From positions 930,001-994,000 of the forward strand of contig NZ_CP014945.1 of assembly GCF_001606025.1 (NCBI RefSeq): a DNA stretch of 64,000 bases, in the 5' to 3' direction. Under the pieces are notes generated by a model that ran no database searches, was not told the origin of the DNA, and saw only the letters and a program-made list of their open reading frames with translations. This DNA comes from Psychrobacter alimentarius (GTDB lineage: Bacteria > Pseudomonadota > Gammaproteobacteria > Pseudomonadales > Moraxellaceae). Positions 17,687 through 27,423 of the stretch are shown here, in pieces (within the stretch, counting starts at the first letter, position 1; each line of letters begins with the position of its first letter). The translations under genes and the position numbers were made by a program.

Positions 17687-19048
17687 TTACGTCTCAACGA
17701 TTGGTTGATTAAACGGTAGATAAAGCGTAAAGCGGGTTTGGCCTTGGCTATTATTGAGACGGCTATGAGAATTTTTTGCTTGTGTGGAGCTGACATCAAT
17801 CATACCATGATGATGGCTAATAATATCTTGCACAATGGACAATCCAAGTCCAGTCCCTGCTGCTCGGCTGGTCACCATTGGAAAAAATATTTGTCCGATG
17901 AGCGCAGGATCAATCCCTGAGCCATTATCGGTGATGTTAACTTGTAGTACTTGTTTATGCTGCTGCCCACTGATGGTGTGTTGAAACGCCACGCGGGTTT
18001 GAATATGCAACGTCGGTTGGTAGTCACCATTGCTATCTTTATGCGCCTGTGAAGTCGCAGATTGAGCATCGGACAACTCTTTTTGCTGCAACGTTTGGGC
18101 AAACTCTGTCATAGATTCGCAAGCATTATTAATCAAATTTAAGAATACTTGAATCAGCTGGTCTTTATCTGCCTGCAACTCTGGTAATGATAAGTCGTAA
18201 TCACGCTGTAATGTGACTTCTGGATATTGATTAAGCACCAAGGTTATGACGTGTTCCAATGGCTCATGGATATTCAGCACTTGCCAATTGGGCAGCTGAT
18301 TCGAGCCAAGAAATTGCCCAATAAGATGGGTCAAACGATCCGTTTCCGAAATGATGATATCAGTATAATTACGGAGTTTTTCCGCGGTTTTTTGCAAATT
18401 GTGATTGGGGGTCAATACGGGCGTCGACTGATCAGCAGTATCAGATGATTGAGAACTGAAAGTAGCAGTATCACTAAAGGTGATGAATTTTCGCTGTAGT
18501 AATTGCGCCGCCCCGCGAATACCAGCAAGGGGATTTTTGATTTCATGTGCAACCGAGCGTAGCATATTTCGAGCGACGCTATATTGTTGCTGCTGGCGTT
18601 GTTCTTCTGAGATACGGCTTTGACGATCCTTGCCCCACATCTCAATGATAAAATAATGCTGTTGTTCATAAATCACAGGCGTCACGCTGTAGTCGACTGA
18701 CAATGACAAATTACCATTTAAAGAAGTATTGATAATGTGATCGTGATCGATAAAGGGTTGCTGATAGTGCTTGGCCTGCGTAAAACGCTCGGTCAAAGAG
18801 CAAGTGGGTTCAGCTTCTTTATCTTCAATTGACGTATGATCTTTTGACGTTGAGTTCTCTGTGACCAGTAATGTTAATATGGACTGATTGAGCAATCTGC
18901 CACTACTGATCGCAAGCAATTGTTCAGCTTGCGCATTCAACCAAATAATAGACAGTGCGTCATTGACCCATAAAATAGACGTAAACAAATGCTGTGATAA
19001 AAACGCTAAGTCAGGTGTCAGTTTTGTCGGGGTCAAATGACTTGTCAT
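17687..19048 (-). CDS. ntrB: Nitrogen regulation sensor histidine kinase NtrB
   Basis: This 453-aa soluble histidine kinase phosphorylates NtrC under nitrogen limitation and in other bacteria is controlled by PII protein. It has an N-terminal PAS-like domain (about 20-130) with no membrane segment. The dimerisation/H-box VAHEIKNPLAGIRGAAQLL holds the phospho-accepting histidine, and the ATPase domain has the N-box FLNLINNACES, the G1 box DNGSGID and the G2 box GTGLGLSIV. The order and H-box match NtrB/GlnL. It lies upstream of ntrC in the same orientation and is divergent from rimO. Low-complexity Gln/Ser stretches (residues ~190-215 and ~310-335) are insertions relative to the core fold. Confidence 0.93.
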   Translation of the reverse strand: MTSHLTPTKLTPDLAFLSQHLFTSILWVNDALSIIWLNAQAEQLLAISSGRLLNQSILTLLVTENSTSKDHTSIEDKEAEPTCSLTERFTQAKHYQQPFIDHDHIINTSLNGNLSLSVDYSVTPVIYEQQHYFIIEMWGKDRQSRISEEQRQQQQYSVARNMLRSVAHEIKNPLAGIRGAAQLLQRKFITFSDTATFSSQSSDTADQSTPVLTPNHNLQKTAEKLRNYTDIIISETDRLTHLIGQFLGSNQLPNWQVLNIHEPLEHVITLVLNQYPEVTLQRDYDLSLPELQADKDQLIQVFLNLINNACESMTEFAQTLQQKELSDAQSATSQAHKDSNGDYQPTLHIQTRVAFQHTISGQQHKQVLQVNITDNGSGIDPALIGQIFFPMVTSRAAGTGLGLSIVQDIISHHHGMIDVSSTQAKNSHSRLNNSQGQTRFTLYLPFNQPIVET

Positions 19049-19196
19049 AGATAATGCCTAATAAAATGATGCATAAGTGAAAAAGTGCTTGATATAATAT
19101 TTAACCACAAATCAACAGTATAGAGCGGCAAAACTGGCGGTTTTTGTAAAAAAAACGTACAATGCGCACAGCCAATTATCTCTAGCAAGGTCAGCC

Positions 19197-20783
19197 ATGT
19201 CCAAAACTTCTACCGAGTCGGTAAATACGACTACGATCACCTCACCGTCAGCGTCTACTGCTCCTAATAATACAGCCACTATATTTAATCCTGCTAAGCC
19301 CGCAATGGCAAAAGAGCGAGGATTGTCAGACAGTAGCCAGCCTTACCACCATAAAGCCAATCACAATCAAAACCGTAGTATCGTGCAAAGCAGTGATGCT
19401 GCTTCAACGGCAGCAACTTCTACTGCGCCAGTGAGCGCAGCACCAAAGATTGGGTTTGTATCGCTAGGTTGCCCAAAGGCACTAGTAGACAGTGAGCGCA
19501 TTATTACGGAACTTAGCCGTGATGGTTACCAAGTCGCAAGCGACTATGACGGTGCAGATTTAGTCGTGGTCAATACTTGTGGCTTTATCGAGTCAGCAGT
19601 ACAAGAGTCACTTGACGCCATTGGTGAAGCCATTAGCAAAAACGGTAAAGTCATCGTTACAGGCTGTCTTGGCAAAGAAGCGGAAAAAATCCGCGAAATG
19701 CATCCAGCGGTGCTCGCTGTGACAGGTGCTCATGCTTATGATGAAGTGATTACCGCAGTGGCGCAGCATGTGCCTAGACCCAATCGTAATATGGATACCA
19801 ACTACGATCCAAAAATAGATTTGATCAATGAGGCAGGCATAAAGTTGACGCCAAGTCATTACGCCTACCTAAAAATCTCTGAAGGATGTAATCACCGTTG
19901 TACTTTCTGTATCATTCCAAGTTTACGTGGTGATTTGGTCTCGCGTCCGATCGACAATGTCATGAATGAGGCGATGGCACTGAAAAAGGCGGGCGTGAAA
20001 GAATTGTTGATTATTTCACAAGATACCTCTGCCTATGGTCTCGACTTAAAGTATAAGACCAGCTTTTGGAATGGTATGCCCCTAAAATCTAAGTTTTATG
20101 ACTTGTGCCAAGCATTAAACGACTTAGGGATTTGGGTGCGCCTGCATTACGTCTATCCTTATCCCCACGTAGACAAAGTCGTCGAGCTGATGGGCGAAAA
20201 AAAGCTGTTGCCGTATTTGGATATTCCTTTCCAGCATGCGAGCCACAGTATTCTAAAAGCCATGAAGCGCCCTGCACATAGCGAAAACACGTTGGCACGC
20301 ATCAAAGCATGGCGTGAGATTTGCCCAGATATCGTGATTCGTTCAACCTTTGTTGTCGGCTTCCCTGGTGAAACAGAAGAAGATTTTCAGTGTTTGCTCG
20401 ATTGGCTAGTTGAAGCGCGCCTTGATCGCGTTGGGGCATTTACGTATTCGGAAGTTGAAGGCGCGGTCGCCAACGATTTGCCAAATCATGTACCTGAGGA
20501 CGTTAAGCAATCTCGTTATGAGCGCTTAATGGCACTACAGCAAGAGATATCGGCACAAAAGCTACAAGAAAAAGTTGGCAAGACCTTGATGGTATTGGTT
20601 GACGAGATTGATAGCGACGAAAATATCGCGATTTGTCGCAGTTACGCTGATGCGCCAGAGATTGATGGCCATGTCTATGTTGACGAAATTACCGATCAGG
20701 TAAAAGTGGGTCAATTCTTAACGGTCACTATTGATGATGCAAGCGAATATGACTTATTTGCCAGTTATCAAGGTGAACACTGA
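19197..20783 (+). CDS. rimO: Ribosomal protein S12 methylthiotransferase RimO
   Basis: RimO is a radical-SAM enzyme with two iron-sulfur clusters that adds a methylthio group to an aspartate of ribosomal protein S12. The N-terminal UPF0004 domain begins [19 protein letters not shown], the radical-SAM cluster is CNHRCTFC (Cys231, 235, 238), and a C-terminal TRAM domain follows. At 528 aa it is about 80 residues longer than usual. The extra N-terminal stretch (residues 1-82) is rich in Ser, Thr, Ala, Asn and His and looks disordered. The ATG at 19197 has an AAGG at a plausible distance, so the extension seems to be translated. Confidence 0.95.
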   Translation: MSKTSTESVNTTTITSPSASTAPNNTATIFNPAKPAMAKERGLSDSSQPYHHKANHNQNRSIVQSSDAASTAATSTAPVSAAPKIGFVSLGCPKALVDSERIITELSRDGYQVASDYDGADLVVVNTCGFIESAVQESLDAIGEAISKNGKVIVTGCLGKEAEKIREMHPAVLAVTGAHAYDEVITAVAQHVPRPNRNMDTNYDPKIDLINEAGIKLTPSHYAYLKISEGCNHRCTFCIIPSLRGDLVSRPIDNVMNEAMALKKAGVKELLIISQDTSAYGLDLKYKTSFWNGMPLKSKFYDLCQALNDLGIWVRLHYVYPYPHVDKVVELMGEKKLLPYLDIPFQHASHSILKAMKRPAHSENTLARIKAWREICPDIVIRSTFVVGFPGETEEDFQCLLDWLVEARLDRVGAFTYSEVEGAVANDLPNHVPEDVKQSRYERLMALQQEISAQKLQEKVGKTLMVLVDEIDSDENIAICRSYADAPEIDGHVYVDEITDQVKVGQFLTVTIDDASEYDLFASYQGEH

Positions 20784-20804
20784 CTATAATATGCGAGTGA
20801 AAAT

Positions 20805-20826
20805 TGCCCAAGAGCGGGCAGTTTTT
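20805..20826 (+). terminator. Short terminator-like hairpin after rimO
   Basis: TGCCC / GGGCA with a 6-nt loop is followed by GTTTTTG, 22 bp after the rimO stop. The stem is short, so termination may be incomplete. Confidence 0.5.
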
Positions 20827-20895
20827 GCTACAATTAGCGCAATTTAGCCTGCTTCATACGCCGTCAGCCTGTATGGCGCTGCAGGCAGACGCTAT

Positions 20896-20925
20896 TTGTA
20901 TTTTACCCATGATTGTAATTATAAT
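20896..20925 (+). promoter_or_regulatory. Candidate promoter of pyrH
   Basis: TTGTAT (-35) and TATAAT (-10) are separated by 18 bp, and the -10 ends 22 bp before the pyrH ATG. This would give a very short leader. It fits the absence of the usual rpsB-tsf genes upstream. Confidence 0.5.
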
Positions 20926-20947
20926 TTAATACTAACAAGGTGACCTC

Positions 20948-21673
20948 ATGTCTGACAAAAATCCACGTTACTCCCGTATCTTGTTGAAACTCTCTGGTGA
21001 AGCTTTGGCCGGCAGTAAAGACATGGGTATTGATACCGAAGTACTTGATAAAATGAGTTTGTCTATTGCCCACTTGCGCGGCCTTGGCGTGCAAGTCGGT
21101 ATCGTCGTTGGTGGTGGTAACTTATATCGCGGTGCGCAGTTGCAAAAAGAAGGCTTGGTTGGCCGTGTCACAGGTGATCAGATGGGTATGCTGGCGACAG
21201 TCATGAACGGACTTGCCATGCGTGATGCGCTTGAGCGCCGCAATATCAAGACGCGTTTGATGTCAGCACTGCCAATTGGTGAGGTGACAGAAAGCTATAG
21301 CAGTCGTAATGCGATTCGCTACCTCAAAAACGGCGAAGTTTGCATTTTTGTGGCAGGCACAGGCAACCCGTTTTTTACCACTGATACCGCCGCTTGCTTG
21401 CGCGGCATCGAAATTGAAGCGGGTCTTATTTTAAAAGCCACCAAAGTAGATGGCGTTTATGACAAAGACCCAAGCCTACATGCTGATGCCAAAAAATACG
21501 ATGGCTTAACGTTCGATGAAGTGTTAGAGCAAAAACTGGGCGTGATGGATTTAACTGCCATTGCATTATGCCGTGAGCACAATGTACCTCTACAAGTTTT
21601 TGATATGAATAAGCCCAATGCTTTATTGAATGTCATTATGGGCGAAAATGAAGGAACGCGCGTTTATCATTAA
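20948..21673 (+). CDS. pyrH: UMP kinase
   Basis: PyrH phosphorylates UMP to UDP, the entry to pyrimidine triphosphates and UDP-sugars. The 241-aa protein belongs to the amino-acid-kinase fold: [13 protein letters not shown] at the start, the [12 protein letters not shown] glycine loop, [16 protein letters not shown], and the phosphate/UMP-binding [15 protein letters not shown]. The length is typical for the family. The ribosome-binding site AAGGTGA is well placed. The gene precedes frr by 96 bp, the usual pair, but rpsB and tsf, which normally lie upstream, are replaced here by rimO. Confidence 0.98.
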   Translation: MSDKNPRYSRILLKLSGEALAGSKDMGIDTEVLDKMSLSIAHLRGLGVQVGIVVGGGNLYRGAQLQKEGLVGRVTGDQMGMLATVMNGLAMRDALERRNIKTRLMSALPIGEVTESYSSRNAIRYLKNGEVCIFVAGTGNPFFTTDTAACLRGIEIEAGLILKATKVDGVYDKDPSLHADAKKYDGLTFDEVLEQKLGVMDLTAIALCREHNVPLQVFDMNKPNALLNVIMGENEGTRVYH

Positions 21674-21769
21674 TACGAGCGACGACTCTTGTTGTAGTAA
21701 ATACCCTAATAACTTTTTATAACTAACAATAATGAATGATTTGTCGGTAGCGATAAATAAGGATACATA

Positions 21770-22324
21770 ATGATTAAAGAGATTAAGCAAGACGGCGAAG
21801 CGCGCATGCAAAAAACGCTAGAAGCGCTTGAGAGCACCTTTAGTAAAGTACGTACTGGCCGTGCACATCCAGGCATGTTATCTGGTGTAATGGTCAGTTA
21901 CTATGGCTCACCTACGCCATTGAACCAAGTTGCTAGCGTAAACGTAGAAGATTCGCGCACGCTATTGGTTCAGCCATTTGACCGTACTATGGTACAAGCG
22001 GTAGACAAAGCCATTCGTGAAGCAGATCTGGGTTTGAATCCAATGACTGCTGACGTAATTCGTGTGCCAATGCCAGCGTTGACAGAAGACACGCGCCGCG
22101 ACATGCAAAAACTTGCCCGCGGGGAAGCTGAGAGCAGCCGCGTTTCTATTCGTAATATTCGCCGTGATATGATGAATGACATCAAAGAATTGGCGAAAGA
22201 AAAAGAAATCTCAGAAGACGACGAGCGCCGCGCCAGTGATGATATTCAGAAAATTACTGACAAGTATATCGACACTATCGATAGCCGTCTGAGCAAAAAA
22301 GAAAGTGATTTGATGGAAGTCTAA
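21770..22324 (+). CDS. frr: Ribosome recycling factor
   Basis: This 184-aa protein works with EF-G to split the ribosome after termination. Diagnostic are [22 protein letters not shown] near the N-terminus (its core KVRTGRAHP), [10 protein letters not shown], and the long C-terminal helix with [15 protein letters not shown]. It is one of the typical neighbours of pyrH, follows an AAGGA ribosome-binding site and is ended by a hairpin about 55 bp downstream. Confidence 0.98.
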   Translation: MIKEIKQDGEARMQKTLEALESTFSKVRTGRAHPGMLSGVMVSYYGSPTPLNQVASVNVEDSRTLLVQPFDRTMVQAVDKAIREADLGLNPMTADVIRVPMPALTEDTRRDMQKLARGEAESSRVSIRNIRRDMMNDIKELAKEKEISEDDERRASDDIQKITDKYIDTIDSRLSKKESDLMEV

Positions 22325-22643
22325 AAACGGGTCAGCCTATTATTTATGGCATAACCAGTTGAGTTGTATTTTGACAGTTTAAGCAGCCAATGTGCGAGTG
22401 CTATTGGCTGCTTATTATTATGTCGATTGGCAGGATGTTTTTATAGCAATATGGTTTTTTGGTCTTACTCAGCGCATGAGCATATGTGTTTTTGAATACT
22501 TGGCCCATCATATCTTATCGATAATAAATGTATATGGTCTGATAATGCATTTATGATAAGTTCATGAATTGTCTGTATGACGCTTTTTAACTGCGCAAGT
22601 CCACGTTATTATTATCTCACCTTAACAATAAGCAAGTTTTCCT
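22325..22643 (+). other. Intergenic region frr / uppS
   Basis: This 319-bp gap contains the hairpin described at 22381 and then about 220 bp of AT-rich sequence. That stretch presumably holds the uppS promoter. I found no convincing ORF or complete promoter in it. Confidence 0.5.
22381..22420 (+). terminator. Terminator-like hairpin after frr
   Basis: AAGCAGCCAAT / ATTGGCTGCTT is a perfect 11-bp inverted repeat with an 11-nt loop. Only ATTATTAT follows, so the T-tract is broken. Confidence 0.65.
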
Positions 22644-23402
22644 ATGTCCACTTCAGTTTTTTTGGCTCCTGACATTCTTCCACGCCATATCGCCATTATC
22701 ATGGATGGTAATAATCGTTATGGGAAAGCCAATGACTTGGCAAAGGGGCAAGGACATGTGGCTGGCAAAGATGCCTTAGATCCTATTGTTGAGTATTGTG
22801 TCGAAACAGGTATTGAGGTATTGACCGTATTTGCCTTTTCTAGTGAAAACTGGCAGCGCCCGCCTAGCGAGGTGGCGTTACTCATGCAACTCTTATCATC
22901 AACCATCTATGAGCAAATACCGCGTATGAATGAGTACCGTATTCGCTTGCGTTTTATTGGTGATCGCAGCCAGCTCAGCGACAGTTTGCAAGCATTGATG
23001 GCGGACGCGGAAGAAAAAACAGCAGATTTTGAAGCCATGACCTTGGTCATTGCCATCAGCTATGGTGGACAGTGGGATATTGCAAATGCTGCAAAACAGT
23101 TAGCCCAGCAAGTCCAAACAGGACAATTGCAGGCGGAAGAAGTGAGCAAAGAGCTGCTGGGTGAGTACGTGCAGTTGGCAGATGCGCCAGCAGTAGACAT
23201 GTTGATACGTACAGGCGGTGAGTATCGAATCTCCAATTTTTTATTGTGGCAATCTGCTTATGCAGAGCTGTTTTTTACTCAAACGTTGTGGCCAAATTTT
23301 GGTGCGGAGGAGCTGTCTACTATGGTAACCGAATTCGCTCAGCGTCAACGCCGCTTTGGTAAAACCAGCGAACAAATAGTGATAGAGCAGCAGTCTCGTT
23401 AA
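22644..23402 (+). CDS. uppS: Undecaprenyl diphosphate synthase
   Basis: UppS condenses isopentenyl diphosphates onto farnesyl diphosphate to make the C55 lipid carrier for peptidoglycan and other envelope polymers. The 252-aa protein has HIAIIMDGNNRYGK with catalytic Asp21, FAFSSENWQRP, and the C-terminal RTGGEYRISNFLLWQ. The usual MDGNGRW is here MDGNNRY; the tryptophan is an aromatic Tyr. Related Moraxellaceae enzymes appear to share the NNR variant, so activity is not in doubt. The gene lies 319 bp after frr and 238 bp before cdsA. Confidence 0.97.
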   Translation: MSTSVFLAPDILPRHIAIIMDGNNRYGKANDLAKGQGHVAGKDALDPIVEYCVETGIEVLTVFAFSSENWQRPPSEVALLMQLLSSTIYEQIPRMNEYRIRLRFIGDRSQLSDSLQALMADAEEKTADFEAMTLVIAISYGGQWDIANAAKQLAQQVQTGQLQAEEVSKELLGEYVQLADAPAVDMLIRTGGEYRISNFLLWQSAYAELFFTQTLWPNFGAEELSTMVTEFAQRQRRFGKTSEQIVIEQQSR

Positions 23403-23429
23403 TGTGGTGACGGTTTTGAGGATTTCTAA

Positions 23430-23488
23430 GTGCTTTTATAAGTAAGTACTTTTATAAATAAGCATCTTACAAATAAGTCTTTTACAAA
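23430..23488 (+). repeat. Degenerate AT-rich tandem repeat between uppS and cdsA
   Basis: Four imperfect units of 15-16 bp follow one another: GTGCTTTTATAAGTAA, GTACTTTTATAAATAA, GCATCTTACAAATAA and GTCTTTTACAAAG. They start 28 bp after the uppS stop. No ORF or stem explains them. Confidence 0.6.
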
Positions 23489-23640
23489 GCCAATATGCTA
23501 CTAGTAGTTAATAAGCTGTGTTTGTGAAATAATCAATACTCTCATTAGGGTCAATTGCTATTAAAAGATGATTATAGATTGACAGCTATATAAAGCACTT
23601 TTTGTTCATGCGTTTTTTATTATTATAAGGCTCAATAAGT

Positions 23641-24450
23641 ATGTGGCAACGAATTAAAACGGCAATTATTCTCGTTATTATCGTTGGTATTGCAATGTTT
23701 GCGAGCCAAACTCCTATTTTATTTGCGCCGCTATTAGCAATTGGCGTCATTATCGCCGCTCACGAGTGGACAAAGCTGATGCCAGCGTGGCGTCAGCCGC
23801 CAGTTTTTGTATTGTTGGTACTGATACTGACATCGGTATCTTTGCTTTTTAAAGTGACTTGGTTGTTTTGGTGGATTGCTGCAATCGCGATATGGCTAAT
23901 GGCCCTGTCTTGGGTAAATGCCTTTCCGACACATACCAATTGGTATGGCAAAAAGCTGGCATTAATGGGCGCTGTAATATTGACGGCGTCCATCACAGCC
24001 ATGTTTTACTTATGGCAGTTGTCAGCATGGTGGCTGTTATACGTGTTTTTATTGGTATGGTGTGCTGATAGTGGTGCGTATTTTGTTGGACGTAAGTTTG
24101 GCCGCCGAAAAATGGCCCCAAATGTCTCACCCAATAAAAGTATGGAAGGCCTTGCAGGCGGTCTAGTAACAGGTTTGTTAGTCGTTGTCGCCATTAGTAT
24201 TTTTAAGCTGCATCTGACAGGTGTGCCTTTGGTTGCTTTTGTGCTACTGTCGGCGCTAACCATTCTGGCCTCAGTGCTTGGCGATCTGTTTGAGTCAATG
24301 CTTAAGCGTCGTGCGAAAGTAAAAGATTCAGGAACCATACTACCTGGGCATGGCGGTGTGCTTGATCGCATCGATTCGTTATTGTCTGCTACCCCAATAT
24401 TTGCGCTTGGTTTTTGGGTGATACAATATTTCGGTTTGATGGTTGTGTAA
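23641..24450 (+). CDS. cdsA: Phosphatidate cytidylyltransferase (CDP-diglyceride synthase)
   Basis: CdsA converts phosphatidic acid and CTP to CDP-diacylglycerol, the precursor of all bacterial phospholipids. It is a 269-aa polytopic inner-membrane enzyme with seven or eight hydrophobic segments. The signature is in WCADSGAYFVGRKFGRRKMAP (its core DSGAYFVGRKFGR) and the C-terminal DSGTILPGHGGVLDRIDSL, typical of CDP-archaeol/CDP-DAG synthases. It follows a ribosome-binding region (AAGGCTC) and begins the cdsA-dxr-rseP run. Confidence 0.96.
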   Translation: MWQRIKTAIILVIIVGIAMFASQTPILFAPLLAIGVIIAAHEWTKLMPAWRQPPVFVLLVLILTSVSLLFKVTWLFWWIAAIAIWLMALSWVNAFPTHTNWYGKKLALMGAVILTASITAMFYLWQLSAWWLLYVFLLVWCADSGAYFVGRKFGRRKMAPNVSPNKSMEGLAGGLVTGLLVVVAISIFKLHLTGVPLVAFVLLSALTILASVLGDLFESMLKRRAKVKDSGTILPGHGGVLDRIDSLLSATPIFALGFWVIQYFGLMVV

Positions 24451-24549
24451 CGCTAAAAAATCCTTATATTAGTCTGTTTTATTTTTACTGTATCACTTAC
24501 ATTCGTACTCTTTATATTCTTTACTTTATATATATAGGCACCATTGGTT

Positions 24550-25752
24550 ATGACGCAACGCATCGCCGTATTAGGCGCGACAGGTTCGATTGGCGATAGT
24601 ACGCTAGCAATCTTAGCCGCGCAGCCACAGCATTATGAGGTCTATGCGTTATCAGGTCATCACCGTTTAGACAAATTATTTACGCTCTGCCAGCAGTTTT
24701 TACCAAAGCGTGTCAGTGTACCTCTGACAGCGGTGGATGATTTTGCCAATCGTCTCAGTATGGCAGGCTTAAACATCGATGTGGTAGGCGGTGAAGAGGG
24801 GCTGGTAGATATTGCCAAAGACTCCCAGACCGATACAGTGGTAGCAGCCATTGTGGGTGCAGCAGGCCTTCCTTCTACCTTGGCTGCTGCCCGTGCAGGC
24901 AAACGTATCTTGCTGGCCAACAAAGAAGCTTTGGTTATGGCAGGTCAAATGATGATCGACGCGGTCAAAGCAAATAATGCGACTTTGCTACCACTCGATT
25001 CTGAACACAATGCTATTTTCCAATGTTTGCCGCTTGCTATTCAACAAGACAATACCCAAATTCATCAAAAAGACCATGGGGTACGCAAGCTTTGGCTAAC
25101 GGCATCTGGCGGGCCATTTTTGCAGCAATCATTTGAGCAAATGCAACAGGCGAGCGTTGCTGAAGCTGTCAAACACCCAAACTGGTCAATGGGTCAAAAG
25201 ATATCGGTTGATTCTGCTACGATGATGAATAAAGGCTTGGAGTTGATTGAGGCGTGTCATCTATTCAATCTGCCTGAAGATAAGATAAATGTGGTGATTC
25301 ATCCACAAAGTATCATTCACTCAATGGTAGAATATAGCGATGGTAGCTTCTTAGCCCAGCTTGGCAGTCCAGACATGAAGACGCCAATCGCGCATGCGCT
25401 CAGCTATCCCAAGCGTATGGATAGCGGCTCGCAGCCATTAGATTTGTATGCGCTTAGTGGATTAGAGTTTATTGAACCTGACTTACAAAAATTCGCCTGT
25501 TTGCGCCTTGCACGCCAAGCCATGCAAGCAGGAACACACGCAACGATTGTACTGAATGCGGCCAATGAGATAGCAGTGGCTGCATTTTTAAATGGACAAA
25601 TTCGCTTAACAGATATTGCTGATATCAATGAGCAAGCCCTAACTAACACTCAAGTGCCATTATTAAATGATAGTGCTGACATAGAAGACATATTGGCAAT
25701 TGATAAAATAACGCGTCATCATACCGATAGACTTATCAAGAGTCTGACATAA
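24550..25752 (+). CDS. dxr: 1-deoxy-D-xylulose 5-phosphate reductoisomerase
   Basis: Dxr commits deoxyxylulose phosphate to the MEP isoprenoid pathway, feeding UppS and quinone synthesis. It is the target of fosmidomycin. The 400-aa protein has the NADPH-binding IAVLGATGSIGDSTL, LLANKEALVMAG, the metal and substrate motifs LPLDSEHNAIFQC and LTASGGPF, and SVDSATMMNKGLELIEA. ATG 24550 is chosen over the TTG two codons upstream. It lies 99 bp after cdsA and 33 bp before rseP. Confidence 0.98.
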   Translation: MTQRIAVLGATGSIGDSTLAILAAQPQHYEVYALSGHHRLDKLFTLCQQFLPKRVSVPLTAVDDFANRLSMAGLNIDVVGGEEGLVDIAKDSQTDTVVAAIVGAAGLPSTLAAARAGKRILLANKEALVMAGQMMIDAVKANNATLLPLDSEHNAIFQCLPLAIQQDNTQIHQKDHGVRKLWLTASGGPFLQQSFEQMQQASVAEAVKHPNWSMGQKISVDSATMMNKGLELIEACHLFNLPEDKINVVIHPQSIIHSMVEYSDGSFLAQLGSPDMKTPIAHALSYPKRMDSGSQPLDLYALSGLEFIEPDLQKFACLRLARQAMQAGTHATIVLNAANEIAVAAFLNGQIRLTDIADINEQALTNTQVPLLNDSADIEDILAIDKITRHHTDRLIKSLT

Positions 25753-25785
25753 TCATCTCATGAGCCATTTAACAGAGAAAAGAGC

Positions 25786-27162
25786 ATGACATTTTTATTA
25801 ACGCTACTAGCGGCAATATTTGTCTTGGGCCCACTTATTGCTTTACATGAGTGGGGTCACTATATCGTGGCGCGTCTTTGCGGTGTAAAGGTGCTGACGT
25901 ATTCTATCGGCTTTGGACCCAAGCTCTTTGGTTGGACCAGTAAGAAAAGTGGCATTGATTATCGTATCTCAGCACTACCACTTGGTGGCTATGTCAAAAT
26001 GCTTGATGAGCGTGAAGGGAATGTCGCAGAACATGAGCAGCATTTGGCTTTTAATCGCCAGCATCCGCTAAAAAAAATTGCGATTACTGCAGCGGGTCCT
26101 CTCATGAACTTTATCATTGCAATCGCGCTTTTTTGGGTGTTATTTATGACGCCATCAGAGCAGCTTGCGACGAGAATTGGACAAGTCTTACCTGATACAC
26201 CCGCTGCCATCGCACAGCTTCCCGTTGGTGATAAAATTGTCGCCATTGATGGCCATGAAGTGCAGACATGGGAAGGTATTAACTATCGTCTCGCAGATCG
26301 TATGGGTGAGACAGACAAGGTGAGTGTTACTTTGCAGTCAGACGCACAAGTCGATAGCCCGACCAAAACATATCAAGCGCCCGTACAAAAGTTTATGCAA
26401 GGTGCAGCACAAGGTAAAGATGCCTTGAGCAGCTTTGGTATGTTACCGTGGCAACCCAATATCGCACCAATCGTTGGTAACTTGACGCCCGACGGCGCTG
26501 CTAGTCGTCAAGGTTTGCAAAAAGGTGATCGCATTACAGCTATCAATGATGAACCAATCAAAGACTGGATTAGTGCGACTCGTATTATTCGTGATAGTCC
26601 AGAGAAGTTGCTTAATTTCACGGTATTGCGTGATGATAAGTCGGTTCAATTACAGATTATGCCGCAAGGTAAAAAAGACAATTTAGGTAACGATTATGGG
26701 CAGATTGGTGCTATGGTGGAGCAATCTGAGATTGTTATTCCTGATGCTTATAAGACGACCGTGGTATACGGTCCTGGTGAGTCACTGATCAAGTCTTTTG
26801 AAAAGACTGAGCAATTGGCTGTCATGACAGTAAGCTCGATGGGTAAAATGCTGTCAGGTATGATTGGGTTAGACAACTTATCAGGCCCAATTACCATTGC
26901 CAAAGTCGCCAAACAAAGCTTTGATATTAGTTGGGAGATGGTGTTATCCACCGCAGCCTTGATCAGTTTGAGCCTTGCTGTATTGAATCTTTTACCCATT
27001 CCGGTATTAGATGGCGGTCATATTGTCTATCATTTTATTGAGCTGATACGCGGTAAGCCACTTTCAGAAGGGGTACAAATGGTAGGATTAAATATTGGCT
27101 TACTCTTGCTGGCAGGTTTCATGGTGTTAGCAATTGGTAATGATATCAGTCGTCTGTTTTAA
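25786..27162 (+). CDS. rseP: Site-2 protease RseP
   Basis: RseP is an inner-membrane zinc metalloprotease that makes the intramembrane cut of anti-sigma factor RseA, releasing the envelope-stress sigma factor, and clears signal peptides. The 458-aa protein has the catalytic HEWGH (His21, Glu22, His25) in the first membrane segment. Two PDZ domains (about 110-220 and 225-310) follow, then the second metal-binding region NLLPIPVLDGGHI near residue 402. Its location between dxr and bamA is typical of gammaproteobacteria. Confidence 0.97.
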   Translation: MTFLLTLLAAIFVLGPLIALHEWGHYIVARLCGVKVLTYSIGFGPKLFGWTSKKSGIDYRISALPLGGYVKMLDEREGNVAEHEQHLAFNRQHPLKKIAITAAGPLMNFIIAIALFWVLFMTPSEQLATRIGQVLPDTPAAIAQLPVGDKIVAIDGHEVQTWEGINYRLADRMGETDKVSVTLQSDAQVDSPTKTYQAPVQKFMQGAAQGKDALSSFGMLPWQPNIAPIVGNLTPDGAASRQGLQKGDRITAINDEPIKDWISATRIIRDSPEKLLNFTVLRDDKSVQLQIMPQGKKDNLGNDYGQIGAMVEQSEIVIPDAYKTTVVYGPGESLIKSFEKTEQLAVMTVSSMGKMLSGMIGLDNLSGPITIAKVAKQSFDISWEMVLSTAALISLSLAVLNLLPIPVLDGGHIVYHFIELIRGKPLSEGVQMVGLNIGLLLLAGFMVLAIGNDISRLF

Positions 27163-27203
27163 ACAATTATTCTTCTATACCCTTGATCAGAGGAGATATA
27201 ATA

Positions 27204-27248
27204 ATGGCTTTACCTCAATTGTGTTGTCATTATTCATGTGACAGGTAA
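27204..27248 (+). other. Possible 14-codon leader peptide before bamA
   Basis: In the 261-bp gap between rseP and bamA, ATG 27204 follows AGGAGA with an 8-nt spacing, one of the better ribosome-binding sites in the window. It opens a 14-codon ORF, MALPQLCCHYSCDR, ending in TAA. Three cysteines in six residues are unusual. This may be chance; no pausing or terminator structure is evident after it. Confidence 0.3.
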
Positions 27249-27423
27249 GTGGCTTTATATCAGGACCTCTGTACTAATCGTAATTTTTAGTTTATTTTGT
27301 GATGCATTTTATATAAAGTGTTCTGAGTCTCCCATGTATCGTTCGAATTTGACATGTGATGGACTGGACAACAGGCGCTTTTTAACTTAACTTAAGCAAG
27401 TTTTTTATTGACGGATAGTGTTT

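Noticed and set aside
22391..22450. Short ORF starting within the frr terminator hairpin
   Set aside because: It overlaps the hairpin and lacks a ribosome-binding site.
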